Shown here piece by piece: positions 1 through 7,864 of a stretch of DNA of 64,000 bases. The position numbers and the translations under genes are program-made. Numbering within the stretch: position 1 is the stretch's first letter; each line of letters starts with the position of its first letter. Source of the stretch: Vibrio pacinii DSM 19139 (GTDB lineage Bacteria > Pseudomonadota > Gammaproteobacteria > Enterobacterales > Vibrionaceae); contig NZ_KL543977.1 in the NCBI RefSeq assembly GCF_000711795.1, forward strand, positions 242,934 through 306,933, in the 5' to 3' direction. Under the pieces are notes generated by a model. The model saw only the letters and a list, made by a program, of their open reading frames with translations, ran no database searches and was not told where the DNA came from.

Positions 1-1
1 T

Positions 2-463
2 GATGAGGCTGATGATTTAGTCGCGACACTGGCCATCAAGGTGGCAGAGCATCATGAGAAAGTCACTATTATCTCAACCGACAAAGGTTATTGTCAGTTA
101 TTGTCACCAACTTTGCAGATCCGTGACTACTTCCAGCATCGTTGGCTAGATGAACCCTTTATTGCCAAAGAGTTTGGCGTTAAACCGTATCAATTGGCTG
201 ATTACTGGGGACTCACTGGCATTAGCTCGAGTCAAGTACCTGGCGTGGCGGGAATTGGGCCTAAAGCGGCCAAAGAAATATTAACTCAGTTTAATGATAT
301 TGAGCAGGCATACGCGAGTGATGAATTAGCCGCTAAATATCGAAAAAAACTTGATCAACACATCGAGTCGGCTCGGCGATGTAAGCAAATAGCCGCCTTA
401 AAGACCGACATAGAGCTCGGCTTTAATTTGCAAGATTTACGCTTTAATGGGCCAAATGAGTAA
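2..463 (+). CDS. xni: Flap endonuclease Xni, C-terminal part (5' end outside window)
   Basis: The frame is open from the left edge, so the start codon lies outside the window; 153 codons are visible of a family that is about 250 residues long. Visible at the left edge is the acidic EADDLVATLA motif of the 5'-3' nuclease fold, then STDKGYCQLL, and the helix-three-turn-helix segment GVAGIGPKAA that binds DNA. This is the stand-alone relative of the DNA polymerase I 5'-nuclease domain and acts on flapped or branched DNA in the cytoplasm. The match to E. coli Xni/YgdG is close along the whole visible length. The convergent neighbour is rlmM. Confidence 0.93.
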   Translation, partial: DEADDLVATLAIKVAEHHEKVTIISTDKGYCQLLSPTLQIRDYFQHRWLDEPFIAKEFGVKPYQLADYWGLTGISSSQVPGVAGIGPKAAKEILTQFNDIEQAYASDELAAKYRKKLDQHIESARRCKQIAALKTDIELGFNLQDLRFNGPNE

Positions 464-544
464 CAAGAAGGTTTGCAGCGTTGCCAGTTGTGATCGCGTG
501 CTTTGAGCAAGGCAGCGCTTAAGATTGTACAATGTGTAGTAGCA

Positions 545-566
545 GCGCTCTTGTCTCCAAGAGCGC
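545..566. terminator. Hairpin between xni and rlmM
   Basis: A perfect 9-bp stem (GCGCTCTTG / CAAGAGCGC) with a 4-nt loop lies between the convergent ends of xni and rlmM. There is no clear U-tract on either side, so termination is only suggested. Confidence 0.3.
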
Positions 567-579
567 AACATTTACCGGT

Positions 580-1671
580 TTAGTGCGGCGATATGTTAGA
601 CAGACATTGAATGTGTACAGTAATTTCCTCACGGTCGTGATAAAGGTGTTTAGCTTGTAGCTTAAACTTAACCCCGTTTTCCTTAAGGAAGATTTTCAGG
701 TTATCAATATCTTCTAGCACTTCGTCATAGCGCCCTTTCATCGGCAATTTCAGGTTAAAGATCGCTTCTTTTGCCCAACCACTAATGATCCATTCACCCA
801 TCAACTGAGCCACGCGTGACGGCTTTTCAATCATGTCACATATCAGCCAAGTGATGTTCTTACGTGCAGGTTCAAACTTAAAACCATCTTCTTGATGGTG
901 TTTAACCTGACCCGTTTCCATCAAACTGTCGGCCATCATGCCGTTATCGACCGAGTGTACAAACATCGAACGCTTCACCAGTTGATAAGTCCAACCACCA
1001 GGACAAGCACCTAAGTCAACGCCCCACATCCCCGGCGCTAAACGTTCATCCCACTCTTCACGAGGAATAAAGACATGGAAAGCCTCTTCTAGCTTTAACG
1101 TCGAACGACTCGGCGCATCAGACGGAAATTTAAGACGCGGAATGCCCATGAAGAACTGTGAGTTATTTGTCGTCAGCGAGTAACCTATATAGCAATGTCC
1201 TGGCTCGACAAAGCACAAGTGCAGAACCGGCTTTTTCGGGCTATCTTTGGCAAACAAAATCTCTTTACCGCGAAGCGCCTGACGCATAGGTACCGTGAAC
1301 TTACGACAGAACTTAAGCAGCTCTTTCGCTTCGTTAGTATCTGGGGTTTCAATGCGAAGATCGCCACAACGCGGTAAACCGTCAATATCGGCGAGCTGCT
1401 GCAAGATAGGAGAAATACGATCTTCACGAGGTAGATCATCAATTTCCACCGCAACGGCAAACATTTGGCGGGCAAAAATTAACGATTTAAAATCGATCTC
1501 TTTGACCAGTTTTTGCGCATCGCCCTCTTGATAGCACTCAAAGATAACAAAACCACTGTTCTTTTTAAGGCGAGGGAAACCAAATACTTCTAGCTGAGTG
1601 GCACGATCTTGAATTTCACCGGCACACTCTTTCTCAAAGCCACTGCGGCAGTAGAGCATTAACTGTTTCAC
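580..1671 (-). CDS. rlmM: 23S rRNA C2498 2'-O-ribose methyltransferase RlmM
   Basis: SAM-dependent methyltransferase that modifies the ribose of C2498 in 23S rRNA. The 363-residue length is normal for the family. An N-terminal THUMP-like RNA-binding part is followed by a Rossmann-fold methyltransferase with the SAM motif VDLGACPGGW at residues 218-227 and a conserved NLKLPMKGRY segment near residue 300. The start is a GTG at 1671 that overlaps the stop codon of the upstream DUF423 gene as GTGA, implying translational coupling. It is the last gene of a tightly packed leftward cluster that begins with gcvA, as in enterobacteria. Confidence 0.95.
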   Translation of the reverse strand: MKQLMLYCRSGFEKECAGEIQDRATQLEVFGFPRLKKNSGFVIFECYQEGDAQKLVKEIDFKSLIFARQMFAVAVEIDDLPREDRISPILQQLADIDGLPRCGDLRIETPDTNEAKELLKFCRKFTVPMRQALRGKEILFAKDSPKKPVLHLCFVEPGHCYIGYSLTTNNSQFFMGIPRLKFPSDAPSRSTLKLEEAFHVFIPREEWDERLAPGMWGVDLGACPGGWTYQLVKRSMFVHSVDNGMMADSLMETGQVKHHQEDGFKFEPARKNITWLICDMIEKPSRVAQLMGEWIISGWAKEAIFNLKLPMKGRYDEVLEDIDNLKIFLKENGVKFKLQAKHLYHDREEITVHIQCLSNISPH

Positions 1672-2066
1672 TGTTTCACCTCTTTAATTTGCAATGCTGC
1701 GTAGACAAACAGTCCCCAACCCACCATAAAGCTCAAACCACCTAATGGCGTAATTGGCCCAAACCACTTAATGCTGGTCAACGCGAGTGCGTAGAGACTG
1801 CCGCTAAAACAAAAGACGCCGATGATAAAGCAAATTGCCGCAAGGGCGAAATATTTTTGTGACTTAGACGATAATTTTAGCTGGAGCAACAGCCCACAAA
1901 GTAAAATCGCCAGCGCATGAATTAATTGATACAACACACCAGTGTTAAACACCTCGATAAGATAGGGTGACAACAGCGTTTTTAATCCATGAGCACCAAG
2001 GGCCCCAAGAGCAACGCCTAGCCCACTCAATAGTCCGCCAATCGCGAGTAATTGCCTACTTTGCAT
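1668..2066 (-). CDS. DUF423 family small inner-membrane protein (YgdD-like)
   Basis: A 132-residue hydrophobic protein when started at the ATG at 2066 (MQSRQLLAIGG); a longer open frame reaches upstream to 2174 but runs through the neighbouring hydrolase gene. About four membrane segments are apparent. The AxGAHGLK motif near residue 25 (GALGAHGLKTLL) is the DUF423 signature. Function is unknown. The start overlaps the end of the hydrolase gene by 11 bp and the stop overlaps rlmM by 4 bp. The E. coli homologue ygdD sits in the same gcvA-ygdD-rlmM order, so the link is conserved. Confidence 0.9.
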   Translation of the reverse strand: MQSRQLLAIGGLLSGLGVALGALGAHGLKTLLSPYLIEVFNTGVLYQLIHALAILLCGLLLQLKLSSKSQKYFALAAICFIIGVFCFSGSLYALALTSIKWFGPITPLGGLSFMVGWGLFVYAALQIKEVKQ

Positions 2067-2685
2067 CGCAATAAACCTCAAAAATAAACGCCGCCAATGC
2101 ATCGACTGCCAGCGCGATGTTGCCAAATTCAGTATGACCTGAGACTTTACGCGGCTTAAAGCTGTGATCACCATCGGGAATAAACGTCGTAGTCACACTT
2201 TCCGCTAGGGCAAACTCGCTAAATTCTTCGCGCTTACCAAACGTATCTCGCTCACCTTGCAAAATAAGGCAAGGTTTGCTCAGTTTAGCAAGATGAGCAC
2301 CTTTGTAGTTCTCCGGCTTACCGGGCGGATGGAAGGGAAAACCGAGACAGGCCACACCAGCAACCAAGGAGTCGTCAGCAAGTAAGCTCGCCATGCGTCC
2401 ACCCATCGATTTACCACCAATAACCACAGGTTGCCCTTGAGCGACATCCTGAATCACCGCTTGGAACGCCTCAAGCAGTTTTGGCGCTCTGTCTGGTGGG
2501 CGCTTTTTGCCATCTTCAGCACGTTTGACCATATACGGAAAATTAAAACGCACCACTTGAATGCCCTTGTCGACTAAACCGGTTGCCACCGCCTGCATAA
2601 AAGCGTGATCCATACCCGCTCCAGCGCCATGGGCAAAGACAAACACCGGATTACCTGCTTGACCTTCTATCAGATAACTACTCAT
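2056..2685 (-). CDS. Alpha/beta-fold hydrolase (KANL3/Tex30-like family)
   Basis: A 209-residue alpha/beta hydrolase started at ATG 2685 (MSSYLIEGQAGN). The oxyanion-side motif FVFAHGAGAGMDH is near residue 12, the nucleophile elbow GGKSMGGRMAS holds the expected serine, and DGDHSFKPRK near the end holds the likely catalytic histidine. The HGAGAGMDH form is typical of the small dienelactone-hydrolase-like KANL3/Tex30 group. The substrate is unknown. Its start overlaps the 3' end of gcvA by 8 bp and its end overlaps the DUF423 gene, so it is probably cotranscribed with gcvA. This gene is inserted between gcvA and the ygdD homologue relative to E. coli. Confidence 0.87.
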   Translation of the reverse strand: MSSYLIEGQAGNPVFVFAHGAGAGMDHAFMQAVATGLVDKGIQVVRFNFPYMVKRAEDGKKRPPDRAPKLLEAFQAVIQDVAQGQPVVIGGKSMGGRMASLLADDSLVAGVACLGFPFHPPGKPENYKGAHLAKLSKPCLILQGERDTFGKREEFSEFALAESVTTTFIPDGDHSFKPRKVSGHTEFGNIALAVDALAAFIFEVYCDAK

Positions 2686-3586
2686 CAAGCAGATCCTCTT
2701 GTTCGCTTTGCGCTTTAGCAAGCATCCAATCACGGAAAGTGGCAATGCGTCCCATATCCGCTTGCTTCTCATGACACACGACGTAAAAAGCATTCTTGGA
2801 TAGCAGCACTTCATCAAACGGTGCAATCAATCGTCCCGCCTCTAACTCTGGCTGAGCCAATACATTGTTGCCGAGCGCCACACCCTGACCATGCGCTGCA
2901 GCCTGCAGTACCATGGTTGAGTGACTGAAGATTGGTCCATGATTGACATTTAACCCCTCGATTCCGGTCTGTTTGGCAAACTGTTTCCAGTCTTTACGTG
3001 AGGTGTCGTGCAGCAGGGTATGTTGTTTCAAATCACTTAGAGTTTCTAATGGTTTGTTACCTAAAAGTAATGAAGGTGAACAAAGTGGGATTAAAAATTC
3101 TTGGTATAACTTATCGGCGCGCAGTCCCGGCCAATTGCCTCGCCCATAATAAATCGCCACATCAACATCATCGGTTAATGATCCCTCATCCATATCGACC
3201 GCCTTGATGCGCACATCAATATCAGGCTCTTGCTGATTAAAGTCCGCCAGCCGCGGCACTAACCACTGGATAGCAAAACTAGGTGGCAAACTTATCGTTA
3301 GCGCCCCTTTTTCACTACGCTCTAGAACTTTATCAGTAGCTTCTGCTAGTGATGAAAAAATATCCTTGATATCGAGAAAGTAGCTTTGACCCTCTTCGGT
3401 TAATAACAAGGAGCGATTTCGGCGACGAAATAGCTTTAAGCCGAGAAATTCTTCTAGCGCTTTTATCTGATGACTGACCGCAGCTTGCGTCACAAACAGT
3501 TCCTCTGCTGCGCGAGTAAAGCTCAAATGGCGCGCCGCAGCTTCAAACACTTTTAAAGAGTTTAATGGAGGCAATCTTCTGGACAT
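2678..3586 (-). CDS. gcvA: LysR-family transcriptional regulator GcvA
   Basis: A 302-residue LysR protein matching GcvA, which controls the glycine cleavage system according to glycine and purine levels and activates the sRNA gene gcvB. The N-terminal winged helix-turn-helix is clear (LSFTRAAEELFVTQAAVSHQ, residues 21-40), followed by the effector-binding domain. The identification is strengthened by the divergent gcvB gene, which starts about 95 bp upstream exactly as in enterobacteria. The glycine cleavage genes themselves are not in the window. The downstream hydrolase gene overlaps the gcvA stop. Confidence 0.95.
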   Translation of the reverse strand: MSRRLPPLNSLKVFEAAARHLSFTRAAEELFVTQAAVSHQIKALEEFLGLKLFRRRNRSLLLTEEGQSYFLDIKDIFSSLAEATDKVLERSEKGALTISLPPSFAIQWLVPRLADFNQQEPDIDVRIKAVDMDEGSLTDDVDVAIYYGRGNWPGLRADKLYQEFLIPLCSPSLLLGNKPLETLSDLKQHTLLHDTSRKDWKQFAKQTGIEGLNVNHGPIFSHSTMVLQAAAHGQGVALGNNVLAQPELEAGRLIAPFDEVLLSKNAFYVVCHEKQADMGRIATFRDWMLAKAQSEQEDLLDE

Positions 3587-3643
3587 GGTGGCCTTCTATA
3601 TATTGGATTAGTTTTTTTTATCTGAAACATTATAAAATGTCCA

Positions 3644-3672
3644 TTGCCTGACGACCAGAGAAATTCTATATT
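3644..3672 (+). promoter_or_regulatory. Probable sigma-70 promoter of gcvB
   Basis: TTGCCT (3644-3649), a 17-bp spacer and TATATT (3667-3672) form a near-consensus promoter. It places the start near 3680, just where similarity to GcvB begins. The space to gcvA should also hold GcvA binding sites. Confidence 0.6.
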
Positions 3673-3679
3673 TCACCCC

Positions 3680-3880
3680 GCAAAGAGAAGTCAGAACGGC
3701 TTGATTCCTTTGGGAATCAATTGACTACTCTTTGCGATGTTGTGTTTGCAAACTCGTATTTCGAGTTCGGTAGGTTTCTACCAGTTTTGTTTCAAGCAGA
3801 AACGAAACATATACTTCCTGTATTTATTTTGACCTGTCTGTCAATTTTTTTAGCACCGCCTCTATGGCGGTGTTTTTTTA
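3680..3880 (+). ncRNA. gcvB: GcvB small regulatory RNA
   Basis: About 200 nt, divergent from gcvA. It carries the GcvB hallmarks: the G/U-rich R1-like stretch GCGATGTTGTGTTTGC (about 3734-3749), the conserved ACTTCCTGTA and GACCTGTCTGTC blocks (about 3813-3843), and a final intrinsic terminator AGCACCGCC...GGCGGTGTTTTTTT ending near 3880. In enterobacteria GcvB is an Hfq-dependent RNA that represses many amino-acid and peptide uptake genes when glycine is plentiful, and is activated by GcvA. The 5' half differs from E. coli, as expected for Vibrio. The 5' end is inferred from the promoter. Confidence 0.88.
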
Positions 3881-3951
3881 TGTCGCTAAGGTAATAATGC
3901 CACTTATTGCCGATCGCTAAATCCAATAACCTCACCTAGTTTTTGCAAAAA

Positions 3952-3984
3952 AAAAGCACAAATCGAATCAACGATTTGCGCTTT
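3952..3984 (-). terminator. Intrinsic terminator of thiI
   Basis: On the minus strand a long stem (AGCGCAAATCG / CGATTTGTGCT, one G-U pair) is followed by a run of about nine Ts, some 20 bp past the thiI stop. Confidence 0.75.
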
Positions 3985-4006
3985 CTAATCAGATTAACGT
4001 CTTGTT

Positions 4007-5455
4007 TTAAGGGCGGTAAACTTTGACGTTACTAAAACCTTGTTCTTGCAAATATAGCGCCTGCAGACGACTCATAACCCCACGATCACAGTAGAGCAGG
4101 TACATTTTAGACTGGTCTAGGTCACCAAACTGAGTGCCAAGTTTGAAGAAAGGCAAGTGTTTCACTTCGACATCATCAATCACTAGTGGGTTATCGTCTT
4201 GCTCTTCAGCGCTGCGAATATCGAGCACGATGGCATCTTGTTCCACCGCTTGAACTTGCTCCACCTCTGGCGCCGCTTGCTCTGTCTCTTTGGCAATATC
4301 GCGAATATCCATCACGCGCGCATCATTGACCACTTGCTCAAGCAGAGCAAAGTCGAATTTGGCTTCTTCCGCTTCTAGTTTCGCTTTTACTGCTTTGACC
4401 GTTGGCTTTTTAGAAATGACACCACAATACTCAGGCATGGTTTTCGCAAAATCTTCAGTACCGATATCACGCGCAAGATTAATGATGTCTTCCTTGTCCC
4501 AGTTAATCAGTGGACGCAAGATTAATGCATCGGTGACACCATCGATATGACGCAAGTTGGTCAGTGTCTGGCTTGAAACTTGGCCAATCGCCTCACCCGT
4601 CACTAACGCTTGAATACCAAACTTATCTGCCACCATGCCAGCGGCGCGCATAAACATACGTTTAAGTACCACACCCATCTGACCGTCATCGACTTTTTCT
4701 AAAATTTCAGCCACAACGGGTTCAAAGTCAACCGAGATAAAACGTACCTTGGCCGATGAACCATATTTATTCCAAAGGTAGTGCGAGACCTGCTTTACGC
4801 CGATTTCATGTGCTGGGCCACCAAGGTTAAAGAAACAGTAATGTACTTTTGAACCACGTTTGATGTGCAAGTAGCTAGAAACGCCAGAGTCAAAACCGCC
4901 AGAAATAAGGCTCAGTACATCTTCTTGAGTACCTAAAGGGAAACCGCCCAAACCTTTATAACGTGCGATCACTTGGTTCAGCTTTTCATTGACCACTTCA
5001 AGATTAACCGTGACATCAGGGCGACGCAGTTTAACGCTGGCGCTTTCAATCGATTGGTTAATACCACCGCCAACATAACGTTCAAGTTCAATCGAGGTAA
5101 AGTCATGCTTACCACGGCGCTTAGCACGAACAACAAAGGTTTTACCTTCGATTCGAGGACGATTTAGCTCTAACACCTGCTCAAAAATATCATGCAAGTC
5201 GGTAAATTCAGACTGCTGAACTTCCAGCACATGGTGAATGCCAGACGTGTGAGTCAAAACGTCTAGCACTTCTTGATGGTATTGAGAAGACTCTGATGTC
5301 ACCTCAATGTGGTCTCGACGGTTAAAAACAGCAACAGACTCTGTACGACTCTTGATGATGTTACGGATATTACATTCAAGAATCTTTGTGAAGCGCTTAC
5401 GCACAGACTCACTTTTTACAAAAATTTCTGGATGGGGCTTGACGATAAATTTCAT
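4007..5455 (-). CDS. thiI: tRNA 4-thiouridine synthase / sulfur carrier ThiI
   Basis: 482 residues, the same length as E. coli ThiI. It makes 4-thiouridine at position 8 of tRNA and passes sulfur for the thiazole of thiamine. Domains in order: ferredoxin-like/THUMP (about 1-165), PP-loop ATPase with SGGFDS at 185-190, and a C-terminal rhodanese domain. Both key cysteines are present at the E. coli positions: Cys344 (PEYCGVI) and Cys456 in the rhodanese loop (YCDRGVM). It is therefore the full-length, rhodanese-bearing type. It is transcribed alone, with its own terminator downstream and the pomB terminator upstream. Confidence 0.96.
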   Translation of the reverse strand: MKFIVKPHPEIFVKSESVRKRFTKILECNIRNIIKSRTESVAVFNRRDHIEVTSESSQYHQEVLDVLTHTSGIHHVLEVQQSEFTDLHDIFEQVLELNRPRIEGKTFVVRAKRRGKHDFTSIELERYVGGGINQSIESASVKLRRPDVTVNLEVVNEKLNQVIARYKGLGGFPLGTQEDVLSLISGGFDSGVSSYLHIKRGSKVHYCFFNLGGPAHEIGVKQVSHYLWNKYGSSAKVRFISVDFEPVVAEILEKVDDGQMGVVLKRMFMRAAGMVADKFGIQALVTGEAIGQVSSQTLTNLRHIDGVTDALILRPLINWDKEDIINLARDIGTEDFAKTMPEYCGVISKKPTVKAVKAKLEAEEAKFDFALLEQVVNDARVMDIRDIAKETEQAAPEVEQVQAVEQDAIVLDIRSAEEQDDNPLVIDDVEVKHLPFFKLGTQFGDLDQSKMYLLYCDRGVMSRLQALYLQEQGFSNVKVYRP

Positions 5456-5574
5456 AATTCACTTCACAAGTTAACTGTTTCGCTGATTTTGCTGCTCTAG
5501 AGAGCGTAGCAGTTAGTTTTAACACTAAGCTGCTGCTAAGGGCGCAAGATTATACATGAAGCAATGACCATAAA

Positions 5575-5602
5575 AAAGACGAGCGTTTAAAGCTCGTCTT
5601 AG
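5575..5602 (-). terminator. Intrinsic terminator of pomAB
   Basis: On the minus strand AAGACGAGC / GCTCGTCTT (9-bp perfect stem, 7-nt loop) is followed by a T-run, about 20 bp after the pomB stop. Confidence 0.8.
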
Positions 5603-5621
5603 TCTTTGGTTTTATTGACTT

Positions 5622-6578
5622 TTATTCAGGCTGTAATACCGGCACCTCATCACTGAGCAGCGCTTCGCCTTGCATAATGCTGATTTCAACTCGGCGATTG
5701 CGCGAGCGTTGTGCTTCGGTATCATTTGGGCCTAACGGCACCGTATCCGCCATGCCCCGAACCTGTAGCCGTTCGTGATTAAAGCCGCGTACTTTTTCCA
5801 TCTCTTGCGCCACCGAGACCGCGCGCTGTGCGGACAGATCCCAGTTCGAGCGGTATAACTGCGAGTCTAGGCGCTGATTATCGGTGTGCCCAGACACTCG
5901 GACTACACCCGGAATATCTTTGACTAAATCGGCAATCTGGCGCACTAATGGGCGGAACTTAGGTTGTAAGAACGCTGAACCTTCAGGGAACGCGCCTTTT
6001 TCACGAATACGAATATCAATTTGTTGACCAAGATTTTCCACCTCAATGGCACCTTGTTCAATTTCGCGCTCAAGCGCTTTCTTAATACTTTCAACCAGCG
6101 TTTCAAGCTCTTCAGACATCTGCGCTGCTTGCTGCTGTTGATTATCCGATTCACTATTTTGGTTGTTTTGGGTTGATGTCTCGGGCGATTGGCCCCCATT
6201 CAACGTACCTTGGTCGCGTTGGGTTCCCCCTGCGCGATCAGACTCGCCTTCATGAAATTCTAAGGTTTGCTGAGTAATATCAATCGTCTGTTGCATGATG
6301 ACATCAATCGGCGTCGGCTCTGGTCTGCCCGGTCTAAACTCTTGGGCAATAATACTAGTGCCTTTGGGAATATCTTTGACCTCTAGGCGATTTTGTACAC
6401 CAAAGGCAAACTTCATCGAACCGGCGATCTGCTTGAACTTAAGCACGTCCATTTCAGAAAACGACAACAAAAGAACAAAGAAACACATCAACAGAGACAT
6501 CAAGTCAGCAAACGTCCCCATCCATAACGGAAGACCCGGGGGCGGACATTTGCACTCATTTTCTTCTTCCATTGTCAT
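5622..6578 (-). CDS. pomB: Sodium-driven flagellar stator protein PomB
   Basis: 318 residues, very close to Vibrio alginolyticus PomB. With PomA it forms the Na+ channel that drives the polar flagellum. A single N-terminal membrane helix (about 18-42) follows CPPPGLPLWMG and carries the ion-binding aspartate in GTFADLMS (Asp25 from the first ATG; Asp24 in V. alginolyticus). A Gln-rich linker precedes the OmpA-like peptidoglycan-binding domain (SGHTDNQRLDSQLYRSNWDL, from about residue 230). A second ATG two codons on (6572) is an equally plausible start. Only 4 bp separate it from pomA. Confidence 0.96.
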   Translation of the reverse strand: MTMEEENECKCPPPGLPLWMGTFADLMSLLMCFFVLLLSFSEMDVLKFKQIAGSMKFAFGVQNRLEVKDIPKGTSIIAQEFRPGRPEPTPIDVIMQQTIDITQQTLEFHEGESDRAGGTQRDQGTLNGGQSPETSTQNNQNSESDNQQQQAAQMSEELETLVESIKKALEREIEQGAIEVENLGQQIDIRIREKGAFPEGSAFLQPKFRPLVRQIADLVKDIPGVVRVSGHTDNQRLDSQLYRSNWDLSAQRAVSVAQEMEKVRGFNHERLQVRGMADTVPLGPNDTEAQRSRNRRVEISIMQGEALLSDEVPVLQPE

Positions 6579-6582
6579 TTCC

Positions 6583-7347
6583 CTACTCGTTATCTACGTC
6601 AAGTGCGCGCTTACCTTCATTGAGATAATTTTTCAGATAGCTGTCAATGACACGCGGGTTTTGACCATCTTGAATAGCAAGCACACCATCCATAATCAAA
6701 CGACGATTGAGTTTTTCTTGTTCACGGCGTAGCGACAGTTTGTCAGCAATGGGAAAAAACACCATGTTAGACAAAATCGCACCATACAAGGTTGTCAAAA
6801 GAGCTACCGCCATGGCCGGGCCGATAGCCTTAGGGTCATCCATGTTAGATAGCATGGCGACAAGACCGACCAAAGTACCAATCATTCCCATTGCGGGGGC
6901 AACGTCACCAAACGCACGAAACACTGCACCACCAAACTCGTGACGCTCATCGGTCAGGGCGATATCTTTTTGTAGCGCAGCGCGCACGACGTCCGCGTCA
7001 TGACCATCCACCAGCAAATCGATGCCTTTTTGCATAAAACTGTTGGTGATTTCCATCTCTTCTAGCGCTAAAAACCCCCCTTTACGGGCGGCATCGGCCA
7101 TTTCAACAACTTTAGCGATCAAATCCTCTGGCTCGTCAGACTTGAACATGAAGGCTTTTCCCGCGATCTTTGCGGCGCCAAAAAATTGCCCAATTGTGAA
7201 CTTCATCAGCACCACGAATGTCGAGCCGCCAACCACGATAAGAATCGACGTGACGTCGACAAACATCATGATGCTTCCGCCAAGTATCATCGCCATGACA
7301 ACGAAAGCCAATCCGCCAATCAGTCCCAGCAGCGTCGCTAAATCCAC
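6583..7347 (-). CDS. pomA: Sodium-driven flagellar stator protein PomA
   Basis: 254 residues, a MotA/PomA-type four-helix inner-membrane protein nearly identical in pattern to V. alginolyticus PomA (starts MDLATLLGLIGG, ends near GKRALDVDNE). The cytoplasmic loop between helices 2 and 3 holds the charged residues that contact FliG, and helices 3-4 (VAPAMGMIGTLVGLVAML and PAMAVALLTTLYGAIL) line the ion path with PomB. The start codon is GTG at 7347, preceded by GAGGAG at good spacing. It is the first gene of a two-gene operon under a flagellar-type promoter. Confidence 0.96.
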   Translation of the reverse strand: MDLATLLGLIGGLAFVVMAMILGGSIMMFVDVTSILIVVGGSTFVVLMKFTIGQFFGAAKIAGKAFMFKSDEPEDLIAKVVEMADAARKGGFLALEEMEITNSFMQKGIDLLVDGHDADVVRAALQKDIALTDERHEFGGAVFRAFGDVAPAMGMIGTLVGLVAMLSNMDDPKAIGPAMAVALLTTLYGAILSNMVFFPIADKLSLRREQEKLNRRLIMDGVLAIQDGQNPRVIDSYLKNYLNEGKRALDVDNE

Positions 7348-7386
7348 AAAGCACTCCTCATGCTATCTATAAGCTTCTATCAAATT

Positions 7387-7412
7387 ATATCGGCAACATC
7401 TTCAGATCTTTA
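7387..7412 (-). promoter_or_regulatory. Candidate sigma-28 (FliA) promoter for pomAB
   Basis: On the minus strand TAAAGATC (7412-7405), 10 bp, then GCCGATAT (7394-7387) resembles the FliA consensus TAAAGTTT-N11-GCCGATAA, one base short in spacing. It lies 40 bp before the pomA start. Motor genes are late-class FliA-dependent in V. cholerae (established), so the location fits. Confidence 0.6.
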
Positions 7413-7609
7413 GTCTTTTATTGATACCGCTTTCACATAACTATAGATGTTTGGCACGTAACACATAACTAGACTTTAGCGTTATCACTTACCGACACAC
7501 AACCATAGACCGCTTTATCTCGATTTTTCTAACAAATTTACTCGGTTAAATTTGACCATCATTATCGGCTAAGGTAACTTTCGTCCATCTTTGTCAAAGT
7601 AGAACCGTT

Positions 7610-7852
7610 ATGGCGAGCAAGAAACCAGAAAACATGACTTTCGAGGCAACCATTGAAGAACTCGATGTGATTGTCGAAAACCTTGAAAATGGTGATTTAG
7701 CACTAGACGACGCCCTAAAGAAATTTGAGCGTGGTATTACCCTCGCACGTGCAGGTCAGGCTAAACTCAATGATGCCGAGCAACGCGTCAGCATCCTACT
7801 GCAAAATGATGACAACTCTGCTCTCAGCGACTTTGATACCACGACGGATTAA
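7610..7852 (+). CDS. xseB: Exodeoxyribonuclease VII small subunit
   Basis: 80 residues, the usual size. XseB pairs with XseA to degrade single-stranded DNA from both ends into oligonucleotides. The family helical-hairpin signature is visible (FEATIEELDVIVENLENGDL, residues 12-31, then LDDALKKFERGITL). It heads the conserved xseB-ispA-dxs order, with ispA 12 bp downstream. The large subunit gene xseA is not in the window. Confidence 0.95.
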   Translation: MASKKPENMTFEATIEELDVIVENLENGDLALDDALKKFERGITLARAGQAKLNDAEQRVSILLQNDDNSALSDFDTTTD

Positions 7853-7864
7853 TTAATTATACCT

